A stretch of DNA of 64,000 nt from Desarmillaria ectypa (Eukaryota; Basidiomycota; Agaricomycetes; Agaricales; Physalacriaceae), in assembly GCA_030407005.1 (NCBI GenBank), contig JAUDYN010000007.1, positions 2,976,001 to 3,040,000 of the forward strand. Reading direction: 5' to 3'. The notes beneath the pieces were generated by a model. It had not been told where the DNA came from, made no database searches, and saw only the letters and a program-made list of their open reading frames with translations. Position 1 is the first letter of the stretch. Each line of letters begins with the position of its first letter. Shown piece by piece: positions 22,448 through 34,036 of this stretch. The position numbers were made by a program, and so were the translations under genes.

Positions 22448-23440
22448 TAGGATCGATCCGTTTTGTTCAACAGTCTTGCAATTTTCATTCCCGCCTTGTA
22501 CAAGACCGGCCTAGCTTCATCTCTAGGAATCTGTTTGACCTTCTCCTCCCCAGCCCATAGGGACCATTGCATCTCAATCTGCCATGCAATTATATCAACT
22601 CTATCGATGACTTTTCCAGCCCTCCTCCTTTGCAAACTTCAAATACCGTGTCTCGCGAGGCTTATAGCACATGTTGAGAAAAATTCCCTTCTCTAGTCGC
22701 TGAAGGAAGGTGAGGAGGATATCTTGGGTGGTGATTTCAGTAGGCAACATAGGAGAGAAGTCCGGAACGGTCCCGACGATGTAATAAGGGGTAGAAAGGA
22801 AACGGGCTTGCTCGACGAAGGTGACGTGCATGATGGAGGGAACAGCCAGGCCAGTAGACGTGTAAGCCTCGGTTACGTCCTTCAGTAGGTCGGCAACTTC
22901 TTGTGCATCAGATTTTTGCATTGACACAAAAGGAATTAATTTTGGAACTCATTAAGCCAAGAGCTTGCGACGTGGATAGTTGGTGCACTTTTATGTGAAC
23001 GGCGAGAACATGCACGGCTGCACTACCAGCGCCAATAAACATGGCAGACTTTCCCTTCCCCTGCTCGGTCGCTGAGACCAGACCTCCGTACACTTCCTGC
23101 CAGTCGGTGTTGGTGCCCACGAGCTTACCATCTTTAGTCTTAGCGCCTTCGCATGTTCATCAGCATCATCCAGAAGGGGAATTACGGTCCGTTTGTGAGG
23201 CAAGGTGACTACAGCCCCTACCCACGATGGATCGCACATGTGGGAGATGAATCCATCAATATCCGGCGTATAGTATGCATGGTCAAATGTCCAAGGCAGG
23301 TGTATTGACTTGGAGATAAAGTTGTGGATTGCGTGGGCTAATGAGGAGGGTAGGTATTTATGTATAGCGGAACGAAGTGCGAAATGAACACTATGAGAAA
23401 TCCCCGTGCCGACAATGAATAGTCGCCTGTTTTCATTCGA
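22448..23440 (-). pseudogene. Quinate/shikimate dehydrogenase-like, frame-broken
   Basis: Family motifs appear in order on the minus strand. They are FIVGTGISHSVHFALRSA, YYTPDIDGFI, the catalytic-lysine segment GAVVTLPHKRTVIPLLDDAD, GKLVGTNTDW with the catalytic aspartate, MFIGAGSAAVHVLA (dinucleotide loop), DAQEVADLLKDV, FLNMCYKPRET and DIIAWQIEMQW. They lie in three different frames. The reading shifts after DDADEHAKA (about 23136-23145), where the A-NTI motif is missing; again between the dinucleotide loop and DAQEVADLL (about 22920-22980); and at GWK, where one extra A precedes VIDRVD (about 22617). A 5' start could not be placed, as a TGA precedes the first motif in frame. One of the breaks is in an A run, so a sequencing error there is possible, but the motif loss is not explained that way. 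The intact paralogue is at 1338-2681. Confidence 0.75.
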
Positions 23441-23692
23441 CAGTTTGTGGGTTCACAAAAATCGAGAGTTGTCTGGTTGTTGGGATGCTGCCAATGGAAT
23501 GACACCATATTATCTAGAAATATAGGTCCGTGCTCACATCGGAAGATAGATGATCGTGGAACGGTACTTCGATCCGGCTGCTATCAAACCGGAGGAAAGT
23601 GATTTACTAATAAAAGTAACTTTTCCTCCACCCATAATGTCAGTAGTATATATTGGTTCGATCCTCACACTGTTCTTTTGTTTCCTACCACC
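23441..23692. promoter_or_regulatory. Divergent promoter region, dehydrogenase/dioxygenase
   Basis: About 250 bp separate the 5' end of the broken dehydrogenase (minus) from the ATG of the second dioxygenase (plus). Such head-to-head spacing usually means a shared bidirectional promoter. A TATA-like tatatattgg lies at 23647-23656, about 40 bp before the dioxygenase start. Confidence 0.4.
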
Positions 23693-25205
23693 ATGTCCAA
23701 CGAGAAAATTGTCGAACCTGCGATTCTTGCTAGACGCGTTGCTGAGCAGCATGGCATTGACCTCTCAAAGTTACCAAAGATCTTGGATATGTCGGCAGAG
23801 TCCATAACGCCGAATGTCCATGCTATCAACGCGAACTGTGAGCATTGAGGCATCGTGCCCTAGACATAGTGCTGATTGTATCGTCGCAGGTCCTGACGAA
23901 AGGTTGAAATTCATATTCAAAAACTTGGTAGGTGTTGTACTCAGTGCGTTATCTCTACTCTTCTGACATTCGAAAGATCGATCATCTTCACGATTTTGTG
24001 CGGGAAACATCTATCACGACGAACGAATGGATGTGAGTAGTTTTGCTACTCGGACCTTGGATATTAGCTGACGCGAGATTGTGAAGGATTGCGATAGAAT
24101 TCCTTACTGCGACAGGGAAAATGTGTTCAGACGTACGTCAAGGTGAGCTGAACTTCACTGTCATTTTCCATGCATCGACTAACCCACCTTCTACAGAATT
24201 TATCCTACTCTCTGATGTTGTCGGCCTCTCTACGCTTGTCGACACGCTGAACAACGTCAAACCTCCAAATGCAACTGAAACCACCGTCTTGGGTCCTTTC
24301 CACACTGAAGATGCCAAAGACTGTTCGTTGAATTCCTCATGGTACCCTACTGACTGATGCTTGCCAACAGTAGAAAATGGTGGGACCATCGCATCGGAGG
24401 GGAAAGGCGACTATATGTTCGTTACCGGGAAAGTAGTGGATACCAAAGGAAATCCGATTGCGGGAGCTGTCTTAGACGCATGGGAGACCGATGAGACGGG
24501 CCTGTATGATACCCAAGTGAGCTATTCGTTTCCCACTGGACTGCGCCCTCTGTCGAAACTAAGACCTTCTGACTAAGTACTCTGATCGTGATGGACCAGA
24601 CTGCAGAGGAAAGGTCACGAGTGCTGAGGACGGAAGCTATTCTTTCCGAGCGATCATGTAAGTCTACTGATAAAACTTACTTCCTTCCCTCCTTCCCTCC
24701 TTACCCGCTACCTGACGTTGCTCAATTATCTGACTATCGTAGACCTATTCCATATGCAATTCCCAGCGACGGTCCTGTTGGCAAACTAATTGAACAGCTT
24801 GGTAGACATGTCTTTCGTCCCGCACATCTGCATTTCAAGATTGAAGTGTGTCATCAGTTCCTTTATCCTTCTGCTGACAGAGCCATTATTCGCCCAGGCT
24901 CCCGGGTATGAGAGACTAGTCACTGCGCTTTACTTTAAAGGGGATCCATACATCACGAGTGATGCGGTGTTCGGCGTCAGAACTTCTCTCGTCGTCGTAC
25001 GTTCTTGTTGCTCTCATCTATCGGCTCCCCGCAGGATTATAATTATGACAATTAGGAAACGGAGACGGTAACTGATACTTCTTTGACGCTGGCTCGTGGG
25101 TTCCAAAGAGCCGAACCGCATGCAGAATTAAAACAAGATTTCATTTTGGCGACTCCGGAGGAATGTGCGGAGGCGAGGAAGAGAACGATGCCCGCTCTAG
25201 CGTAA
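23693..25205 (+). CDS. Intradiol ring-cleavage dioxygenase (hydroxyquinol type)
   Basis: The ATG at 23693 opens MSNEKIVEPAILARRVAEQHG. Exons, all joined by short introns, carry the N-terminal helical domain of catechol/hydroxyquinol 1,2-dioxygenases (FVRETSITTNEWMIAIEFL and EFILLSDVVGLSTLVD), then TTVLGPFH and EGKGDYMFVTGKVVD. The Fe(III) ligands are all present: Tyr in GLYDTQ (24504-24506), Tyr in PIPYAIPSDGPVG (24753-24755) and the two His of RPAHLHFKI (24825-24833). The tail has TDTSLTLARGFQRAEPH, ending TAA at 25203-25205. Hydroxyquinol dioxygenase, giving maleylacetate, is the likeliest activity because the N-terminal domain and sequence style match that group; catechol dioxygenase is possible. 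It is paralogous to the partial gene at 51-824 and divergent from a broken dehydrogenase. Confidence 0.92.
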
Positions 25206-25765
25206 TAGGCTGTAGTCGGCTAGGAAGAACGCAATAAGTTTGTAATTTTACCCATGCTACGGAAAGATATGAGTAGCTCACCTATGATTTCTATGAAGTG
25301 ATGGTCGGTGTTCCCAAAGAATTAGGTATAACCTGTAAGTATAAAAGAGGTTAAAATTGAGGGCATATTTCGGGTTTTCAGCAGACATCCTATCGCATAG
25401 GCACCGGTGATCAACACCCACCTCCGTGGTATACCTGTGGACTGACCAGCGCTGCAGCATCTCTGTGCTCTTTGATGCTCCCATTAAATGCCGATGCATT
25501 TTGTACCCATCAGTTCGTGACCTGGCCAGCTGGGGAATATGTCAATAACGCGACAGAGAGATATTGCTGGTTGTAAACACATCATGAAGCGACAACAGTC
25601 CTATTTCATTTCGAAGGAAGTCGAAAAATGTCTGGGAATATAAATGGATAGAACGATCAAAACAAAACCGAAAGAAAGCCCTGAGAAAGCTTAGATCTTA
25701 ATTGTAAATGGTTATACAGAAATTAGGATGCGTATTTGAGCATCTCTCGGTGCGATTTTAGCGTG

Positions 25766-25799
<34 letters not shown>

Positions 25800-26199
25800 G
25801 ATGTGCTCCATTTAACGCGTCAGTGTTTCGAGACTTGCGGCAAGGTAGACGCGTGTATGTGAGCGCGGAGCACGACCCAGGCAGTTGCCGAAGTGGCGGC
25901 ACAGCCACTTTGTCTTTTTCTCTCGCTTACTTCACTCATTTTAAGGGCTTGTGGAATCGGCTGGACCAATACTGAGCACGAATATCCTCATTTTTCTCCT
26001 CTTGGACCTATGACTACGAAGGACTCTGCCTTGGTTTGACAATCGGCCCTTGTCCTTCTGTTTTTCCAGTCGGTGGCCCATGTGTACGCTCAGCCAGTTC
26101 ATTGATGCTATAGGAAGAGAATTCACTGGGAAATATTCGATTGTTACATTCCTCCGTGGCATGCTTGGGAATCGAACTGACATCCAGTCGTCCTTCACT
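25206..26199. other. Intergenic with A30 tract
   Basis: About 1 kb with no supported gene. It holds the dioxygenase 3' region and a pure run of 30 A (25768-25797). Confidence 0.45.
25768..25797. repeat. Homopolymer of 30 A
   Basis: Thirty A in a row, the longest homopolymer in the window. It could be the tail of an old retroposed copy on the plus strand or a plain microsatellite; I could not see flanking target-site duplications. On the minus strand it is T30 following a GC-rich stretch with a short hairpin (AGTGGC...GCCACT, 25890-25915). Confidence 0.6.
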
Positions 26200-26932
26200 G
26201 AATCGCAAAATGTTTCGTGCCGAAACATATCTGCAAAATTTGACATCGATGGTATGCTCTTGATGGTAAATCAGGGGGAACTTCTTGTGAAGGTGAGCAT
26301 TTCTATATGCATACGAACGCGGTTATTGCTCACCGTATTCCTTGCATAGGTGGTCTGGCCGCAGAGGATAACGTAAGTTTTTGCTTGGCTCAAGTAAAGA
26401 GAATCAGGCTTAACGATTGGAGATGTTCGATGTGTAAGCGCATCTCTAATATTTATCGTGCTTTTTTCATGCGACTAATTCTCTGGTTAAGTGTCCAGAT
26501 GTATTAGAACATCTATGGCTCCAACGTTCTGAACGAGGAAGTCTTTTACGGCCTCGAACACGAGTAGTCCTTCTTCTAATGGACTATAAGCTACACACAC
26601 CTGTACATGTCAGTAGGGCTTTGATGTGACCTCCCCATCGACAACAAATGCGCTGCTTGGCGATATTCGGCCCATCGACGAGACACCTAAGAATTTTTTT
26701 TACAAGCATGCCTTGGACCAAGTTCAGGATACAATTGCACGTTCACCAAATCTGAATCGTCTCAATGATATGAACAACGCGTTTGGCGCTTGTCTATCTT
26801 TCAAGAGTTCAAATCCGACATACTCTTCCACCACCCGCCTTTCACCATATTACTGCCCTGCTCTGTAGGTTATATAGTATCCTTCGACTCGTTGGTCACG
26901 CAGCAGACGACGATCGAGGCAAGATTGGTAAG

Positions 26933-26939
26933 TATAAAA
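26933..26939 (+). promoter_or_regulatory. TATA box of repeat gene copy B
   Basis: TATAAAA lies 55 bp before the ATG at 26994, in the same place as in copies A and D. Confidence 0.55.
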
Positions 26940-26993
26940 CCAGCCATGGATCGGGAAAACCAGCATATCACCTCTTGACTTGGAACCGCTACC

Positions 26994-29610
26994 ATGGTTT
27001 CTTGCTCGGGCCTCTCGCTCAGCACCCTATTGTATGTTCTCTCAGCTTCAGTATACAGGGCGTCCATGCCCACCACTGACGTCAGTCGGAGGTCGGAAGC
27101 ACCGCCTGTCATGGCGGACATCCTCGCATTTGCACCTCGTCAGACCCCGAACTAAATGTTACTCTGGCCTCACTAGGCGATACTCTCACCCTAGGCGTGG
27201 TCACCGATGTCGTCGAGCAAATAATTGTCGAAACCGTCGCCCCTATCACAGTTCCCGAGCCCCCTCGACGCCGGCTTCGATGACGCCCATCGACTACCCG
27301 CCTAGCCAGGCATTTGTCCGACCCCGTCCAACGAGTCGTCTCCCTCCAATGGTCACACGAGCTCCGTCAACCTAAGGATGCTAACTGCGTTCTTGTTGTC
27401 GGCGTTCGTCGTGGTGGTCTCTGCCATTGTCGTGGTCCTCAAGCGGGTGTCCAAATCACTCCAGCGTCCCTCTGTCCCCGCCCCTCTGTCCCCGCCCCTG
27501 CATATCGCCACTAACTTCTCCCGTCACTGGCTCAAAGGTACGGGGGTTCTTCACCCTCGTCCTCACCATCATGATAGCCATGGCTATAGGTCTCTTCGTC
27601 GTCCAGAGCGTTGTCTCTGAGAAGCCTTCCGCGGCTCTCGACATCCTTCGTTCTCTCTTGTGTGATTTGTGTGACCACTTTGGAACGGCGGCCTTCTCCG
27701 CCATCGTTTCTACTCTGTCAAGCAGATTTAAGGCGAGTCCAGGAAGTGGAATTGGACAAAGCGAGGTTGTTGCAGTGGATATGCCCATTGCGGATCACGG
27801 AGAGCAGGGTACAGGTTCGCTGCCAGTTTCAAACCTTGAGGTAAATGTCATATATCATGTTCTGGTCGGCATTTTTTAATGTTATACTTTCAGGCAATGA
27901 TAAATACGGCGTACCTCTTATCTGGAAACCTCGTGCACAACAATGCCTTTCACCTGTCAATGAGGTGGGCTGATGCAAGCTTCGCCTTAGATATACCCCA
28001 AGCCCTGGTAAGCATGCCCATTTAATGTCTTTACTGCACAGACTACTATCACACATTTCATAGGGCACCTCTGTCACTCGCGAGTCGATTTCCGCCCAGG
28101 TCGTCCTCAGTCTGTACGCTTCGGTCCCAGAGCATAATTCGGTATCACGCATGATGGTTGAGGACGTAGCCGTAGAGTACGACGCTTCGGATTCCATATC
28201 TTTCGCAATCCTCTCAGTAGCGGGCCTGGATGTGAGTACCCTACAGAATAACATGTATGACGGTCACTGAGTTTTGCGTTTTCAGGATTTATGGGCGACA
28301 GCATCCACTATGTTCTTCTCATTTGTAGATAATCTCGCGCGTCAGGACACCTGTTTTGAGAGATTACGGCAAGCCGTCTTTAATGAGCTTGCAGAGGATA
28401 CCGAGGTGAGCTTCTGAGTGCTTTCTATGATTAATGTGCTAATGCAATAGCTTGTAGATAATGGTGCCCTCATCGTCGTTACTGCCCGTAACAGGTCTTC
28501 GGCCGGTTTCCCCTGAATCGCACTTGACTTCGAGTTCACCTGGACTCCTTGAGAGCACCGGGGATTTAGGCGATTTAATCCAGGGTGAGTGCCCATATAA
28601 CTTAGCACGTCATTATCACATTCAGCAATTATGGGCTAGGGACTTCTGGCATCGTTTCCTGTCCAATGAGGATCTCGCGAAACGGGCATATCGGGCCCTG
28701 CTGCCAGCGGAGATCCCTGGTGTGGAATACAAATCTAACGTGGATAGGGGATTGGTGAGCATTGTCGGTGGTTACTTATTGTGATGCACTTGCTGACAGT
28801 TAATGTTACATAGGAAATGTTTATGGCGCGCACTTCATTTGCACGGCCGTCAAACTCAGTCTTGTGGTTCTCTTCCTTAGACTCATCCTTTTATGATCTT
28901 GAGGTCGAGGATTCGCTTGGAGCGTCCGCGGCCATGTGTATTCGGAAGGGCGTACCTTCTCCGTCCCGCATTTCGGCAGGCTCCTGGAGAAGGAGGACAT
29001 TGTTTGTCCCCCCTGTTCAGGCCACTGGATATGCTCACACTGACAGATCATCCCCATCCCGGATCCCTCTATGGTCTGGAAGGGTGCAGCGATCTGGAAA
29101 TGATGTATCGTCATCTGTTCCCTCGTTGCAGCCCAACCAGTCAAAAAATCCTAGGAAACGCCGTTTCCCTGTACTTGTGCCAACAATGCACCAGCAGGAA
29201 GAAAGCGGCTCCCCTGCGCGTCGGGCACGTCGCTGCGTGAACCTTCATTCCACTCGTCGTAATTTTATGGTTCTTACTTTATTCTCAGCTGTCTTGTTCC
29301 AAATCCTCTTGATGAACTGGCCAGCATGAAACGCCAACGGGCGATGGAGATGACGAGGACGTCGACTACACAAGCTACTATGTTGCCGCATTGGGTTATG
29401 AGAGACGATCAGCGGTGCAGCATAGTCGACGGGCTCTGGTGCATGCAGCTGGTTACTGGAGGGGGGGACGATTCGCTGACGAGCTTAGCAGTCCTTCTTC
29501 TATCCCTGGCCGACGAGGACCCTCGGAGACAATGTGGTCGACGGGCCATTGTTGTTCTCTGAGAGACCTTGGAGGAACCGTTGACTGCTGACGAGCAGTT
29601 AATGAGTCCT
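26994..29610 (+). pseudogene. Repeat-family membrane protein gene, copy B
   Basis: Opens with a signal peptide (MVSCSGLSLSTLLYVLSASV). The frame stops after ADILAF, and the extracellular part (VVTDVVEQIIVETVAP) is read in another frame, so this copy is broken near 27120-27150 and again near 27280. The membrane part keeps helix 1 (MLTAFLLSAFVVVVSAIVVV), basic LKRVSK, helix 2 (FFTLVLTIMIAMAIGLFVV) and a conserved LDILRSLLCDLCDHFG. After a VNVIYHVL exon end and an intron, the exons ALDIPQA, ESISAQVVLSLYASVPEH, VEYDASDSI, DLWATASTMFFSF, PSSSLLPVTGLRPVSPE and ELWARDFWHRFLSNEDL follow, then EMFMARTSFARPSNSV and PARRARRC. The same order holds in A, D and E. The cytosolic tail is far longer than the outside part. 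No known domain recognised. Confidence 0.6.
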
Positions 29611-29639
29611 GTACCGTTGATATCCTATCCCTTCGTGTG

Positions 29640-30150
29640 CACGACAAACTATGACATCCTTTGGCCTCCTCGTCGTTTCCTGCGTCCCCTCGGTTTTAGG
29701 TCTCGTCATCTTTGGACCTTCGTTCAGGACATCCATGCGCGTGCTTATTGCTTCCGAATCTTCTCGTGATCTTCATTATCGATATGCATCTCTCTTCGTT
29801 GACATTCTACACTTCCCCAGCCTATCATTATTTACATCCATCATTTCGATGCCTCCAGACTTACATGTCCTTCGGCGTCAATATTCGGTCTATCATCATC
29901 ATTATCCATCACTTCTCTTTGGATACTTTGGTTTTCTCTGGGCACTTATATGACAGCCTATACCCTCGTGAACTTGCGTATCTCTCCTTCGAGGACAGTC
30001 TATTTTTATTTATTTAAGATTTCTCTTCGAGTCCCTTGGATATTCTTTTGATGTTTATACATTTTGTGGGTTCTTGGAAAATTTATCGTTTTATGACACG
30101 CAAATTTGTTGAGTTTAAGAGCATTTCAGCGCGAGCTGGATAAGTATCCA
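29640..30150 (+). repeat. Conserved 3' tail of repeat copy B
   Basis: Pyrimidine-rich sequence shared with the tails of A (9490-10035), C (37580-38045) and E (62010-62500). Landmarks are a CGTGCACGACAAACTAT start, GGTC...CGTCATC, TTTGGACC(T/C)TCGTTCAGGA, repeated TATCATTATT units and a GGGTTCTTGG(A/G)AA end. Stops fall in different places in each copy in every frame, so it is most likely untranslated. Confidence 0.6.
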
Positions 30151-31178
30151 ACGCCTTTTCAAGACGCTGCCTCAACAATGCTTTAATTACATGCATGAAG
30201 TTGGTAGGTACGTTACTATATACAGCCTAGACTGTGAAGACTGTTCGTGTCCTTTGATGCTGGCGCTACGCCCGCCCTTGGAAATCAAAATCGTCGTCTA
30301 ATACTCGTAACCTTTCTTGGATTGAACAGGGTTGGTTTTGCTGGCATCAGAGACAGCCACGGATTCCCCCCATCAGTCTTCAGATTTTTCGAGAAGCCGC
30401 TAATAGCGTGGATACGGCTGAATATCGTATCATATTTAGTTTACGTTGGGACTTCACTGCTGTTTCCTTCATAAGTAGCTTGTCTATACACGTACTACGG
30501 GCTGATATCGGACCATTGCTCCTCCCCTTACAAGGTACCGGTATCCTATTATGCTATGATACATATGATGATCGTCCATAATTCCAACGCCATGATCCTA
30601 CAGCACACAAATACCTTTGCAGCACCGTTGTAATGTAAGGTCAACCCTGAATACGAAGCATCAGTACAGACTCTTCGTCGCTTCGATTAGCTCCAGTACA
30701 TACTTGGTAGGAAAATTCAAAAATTCACGAGTGCCTGTTTCATCCTCCCTGCGCCACGTAACACGCTCTGAGGAGATAAGCCTTCTTTTCTTGTACAACT
30801 CACATGTAAGAGACTAAGAGTGGAATGTCGCCTGACAGATAACTTGAGATTCTTAAGGAAATATGAGAACTGCCATAGTGGAAGTCTGGACCGTGTTTCA
30901 GCTTAGAGTCTCCTGTTCTCCCTTCTAGGCATACCGAGACATCTCTATGAGGCAGTTCATTATAAGAAGTTTCTTTACATCAGTGTTCTCGGCGCGCCCA
31001 TAGGGTCGGATCATTCCGAGATAAGATCAACACTGGAGCTCCCAAAAAGGAATCAGTTGTCCCCGGTAGTAGCGCAGTGCTGTATTTAAGTCAGTGACAC
31101 CCAGCATGATACCACCTGTTCTGGAACCACATTTTCCCAGCAACCAGTTCAACCCACCGAAGCACTCCCCTCCCTGTA
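30151..31178. other. Intergenic, repeat B to F-box gene
   Basis: About 1 kb. Frames at 30247-30474 and 30617-30817 have no motif. It contains the F-box gene promoter; nothing else recognised. Confidence 0.4.
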
Positions 31179-32720
31179 ATGCTCCGGGCCAACACTTCCC
31201 CACTTTTACTCCTCCCTCAAGAAATTCTGGACGAGATATTGTCTGAAATTGACCTTCACCGCGACCTCATCTCATTTGCTCTGGTATCTCGGACATGCAC
31301 TCGACTTGTTATACCCAGGCACAGTGAATATCGTGTAGTTCGCATTCGGTACAAGCTTCCCTACATGTGGGCGCACCTCGCAAAACGTGCTGACCTGGCA
31401 TGCAACATACGCGAGGTGCATATCTGTGAACGACACAATCACTCAGCCTCAGACCATTCCCCCACCACTTTGGTTCCTTCGTGCAAAGTGAGCGACACCG
31501 GAAACGAGGATATACGGGTCCAGAACATGTGCACGGCCCTCCAGAACATGGATCGGCTGCGGGTCTTTACTTGGTCCTGTACGTATAATCCGTTTCCAGA
31601 GCCGACGGCAACCCCCTCGCAAGAGGCAGAGATTCTGGGTACTCTAGTTAGGAAACCGTTGCTGAGCAAGGTGGCGCTGGCTGGAGCGTTTGAAGCTAGG
31701 CCTGGATGTCATAATTCAATATATCCCGTGAGTTTCCGGACAGTCACAATACTTTGGTGCTGATGGTGGATATCGTACTTGTGCAGCTCTGGAATCTGGC
31801 GAAGTTGACGCACCTGTCGTTAGTGGGCCGTGTCTGGGTAAGACCTCAGATCGGGCCTTTTCTGAGGTCGATGATGAAAGCGTGTCCCATGATTGAGGTA
31901 CGATATTCCGGACGCGACCTAATTTCAGGTTTCTGATGTAACCATTAACTTAGGATCTAAAATTGCCGATGGAGCTAACCATACTTTCCGACTGCGTATT
32001 TCCGCAACTGAAGAAAGTGAATATATTTCTCCAATCAGGAGGGACGCTTTCCCTCGACAAATATTGGGTTCGCTTTTTAGAAAAGAACCCAACTATTGAG
32101 GAGTTGTCGTGGTTTCCTTTGGGACCTCTGGTTGGCGGGCTAGACCCAGATTCCCTTCCTCTTATCCGGCGTGTGTTTGGAAGCGAGCTACTGCTCAAGG
32201 CGCTTTATGCGTCTCCCCGACCTATCGAGTGTGTTGAAACGACGATCGAACCAGCGGTATTCGTTCGTCTGGAAGGGATCAATGCAGACTGTCTTCGCGA
32301 GATTAGATTTACCTTCTCCATTGGGAACACGTACGATGCATTGCTTATTTTGGCGGGAGAATGTCCGAACATCACTCGTCTGTCTTTCCCCGAATACCAT
32401 ATGAAACTAGTGGGTGGTCGTGCTATGATTCATTCTCCTCGCTGAAATGTATTCAGGACGACTGGCTTCACTTATTTTCCCTTTTACCCGCTCTGGAAGT
32501 ATTCGAAGGCATGTCGCTATGGAGAGCCGTAGATGGGAATATGGACAAGATGCACGAAGCGATCATGCAAGTACTCTTGATATGTCCCAACTTGAGGGAA
32601 TTAGACCATTACAAGTACGATGCGAAGCGGAACGCGTATGCAAAAATTGTGATTCTTCGGGAGGAAAGGGAGGGGCATGATAATGTGAGGTATGAGATTC
32701 GCAGACCTCCGCCGAGGTAA
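31179..32720 (+). CDS. F-box protein, possible frame break near 32410
   Basis: The N terminus has a clear F-box: LLLPQEILDEILSEIDLHRD followed by LISFALVSRTCTRLVIPR (residues about 10-45). F-box proteins recruit targets to SCF ubiquitin ligases. The rest is a leucine-rich, LRR-like region typical of mushroom F-box proteins: WNLAKLTHLSLVG, ACPMIE then DLKLPMELT, FPQLKKVNIFLQSGG, NPTIEELSWFPLGP, LAGECPNITRLSFPEYH, HLFSLLPALEVFEGM and LICPNLRELDHYKYD. Introns lie near 31729-31784 and 31898-31955. After FPEYHMKL the frame ends at 32445, while the following conserved part (QDDWLHLFSLL) is in another frame with no obvious intron, so a one-base indel may have split the gene near 32400-32430. Target unknown. 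Confidence 0.8.
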
Positions 32721-32955
32721 GTTTTTTGAATTCACCCCTGGGTTTTTTCCTTATGGTTTTGTATTTTAGAGATCCGTTCGATTTCGTGTAGAGTGTTGCT
32801 ATGTAGCTCTTCATTATATGGTGACTGGTACTGTGGGATAGTGTGGAAAGCGCGAAAACCGACCTAAAAGGAACCCGGGTTTGTGCCATCACGAGTAATA
32901 GCGCGTTATGATATCCTCGACTGCCAGCCTAGAATGTATATGACGCCCCAGACCA

Positions 32956-33579
32956 TTAACACGTCATTTGTTCAGCACATGCGGGTCCGACCCAGTTACC
33001 TTTCTTACTGGCAAGGTCATGGATGGCAGTCTCAGCCCCTGTTAGAGCAATTCGATGAGCGAGGATGCGGACGTCGAGGTAGGGTCGGAAAGTCACCTGC
33101 ATGCCATTGCTGTGATGATATCGTGCTGCAAGAAGGAAGGTGGTTGGTGAACCCGTTATTGTATCGACGATCTCATCTTTCCACATTAACTCCACCGCTG
33201 TAAGGCACTGTAGGCAATGTTGCCGAGCCAGTTCCCTGTCCAAGGTCTACAAAGCTCTGCAAGCGTCGATGGTGCAGGGGGCGACTTTGGATGGGGACTG
33301 GTGTTCTGAGAGGAGTTGTACAAAGTATCGAAAGGCGAGGACAAGCCTACGATAGCTTATTCGAGTAAATACGGTCTCTAAGAACAGGATTGCCGCTATG
33401 GAGCGGTTATGTACATGTATCAGTCGACAGAGAAAAGCAATCTGAACATTCTCAAGGTGTCGGAGAGTGGCAGTGTTGACGACCACTTGCGCGCCGTAGG
33501 TGAGGACAGAGTCGATGCAGGGACTATAAACAGATATACCAGTACGCGGGTGAACAGTGTTGCCTAGGTATCGTTCCAT
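32956..33579 (-). pseudogene. Non-LTR retrotransposon (RT C-terminal) relic
   Basis: Minus-strand frames read PCIDSVLTYGAQVVVNT, LENVQIAFLCRLIHVHNRS, AAILFLETVFTRISYRRLVL and AFRYFVQLL. This pattern (L-TYG-E/QV, then LE-VQ--FLRRLLG-...LFTETG--PI--RRL-LALRYL) is common after the reverse transcriptase domain of LINE-like elements in agaricomycetes. A second frame continues with RELARQHCLQCLTAVELMW and VRILAHRIALTGAETAIHDL. Stops and frame changes show it is dead. The catalytic RT core is absent. Confidence 0.55.
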
Positions 33580-33839
33580 TGCAAACCCGTAGGGCTGTCT
33601 TCGCGAGTTGTATTGAGTGAGAGCAAAATATGTCCATTGTGGCGGAGCAAAAGGCTATGAGACCTAGGAAGCGCGTGTCGTCAGTCCAATCAGAAAAGAG
33701 CTAAACTCTAAGATGTCCATAGGAAATGCCAGAACCCTTTCATTAGGAATACAAAGCAATGAAGAATAATACATAACTTTATGTTGTTCGCTGCAAATCA
33801 GCATAGGCAGGTTCAACCCACTCGCCTTGCTCGGTGTGC

Positions 33840-34030
33840 TCTCGAAATTGTTGGGACATTATTACTTATTCCACAAAGTGTTGAATTATATATTAGAGTA
33901 CACCTAGACTAGAAAAAAAGCGAAACACCGATGATATCAATAGGTATTCATCGGAAAGTAAGCATTTGGCTGCGTCAACTTTGTGAAAATGAAACATTGT
34001 CATAAAAATTGAGACCTAAAGCGGGTCTAT
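33840..34030 (-). repeat. 3' flank block shared with 51.3-51.5 kb
   Basis: By eye about 130 bp here (TTATTCCA.AA.GTT, ATTAGAGTAC.CCT, then AAAAAGC and ATATC.ATAGGTA) match 51335-51470. Here it lies just beyond the stop of the Crinkler-type gene; there it lies on the same side of a Crinkler-type header fragment. Confidence 0.5.
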
Positions 34031-34036
34031 TTCTTT

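Larger units (their letters stand above)
26200..30150 (+). mobile_element. Dispersed repeat copy B (full length, ~3.9 kb)
   Basis: Plus-strand copy alignable end to end with copy A. It has the exon-like segment ending at 26292 (GAAGGTGAGC), the upstream block with CACCAAATCTGAATC, the TATA box at 26933-26939, the gene 26994-29610 and the conserved tail 29640-30150. The block upstream of the TATA box matches copy D closely: both have GGTGAGCATT, a following AGGTGGTCT acceptor segment and CGCATCTCTAATATTTAT. The tail motif at the extreme 3' end is weaker here than in A, C and E. Confidence 0.65.

Noticed and set aside
25800..25940. Possible Pol III small RNA ending in the T30 (minus strand)
   Set aside because: One short hairpin is present but no match to 5S, U6, RNase P or SRP RNA signatures that I know.
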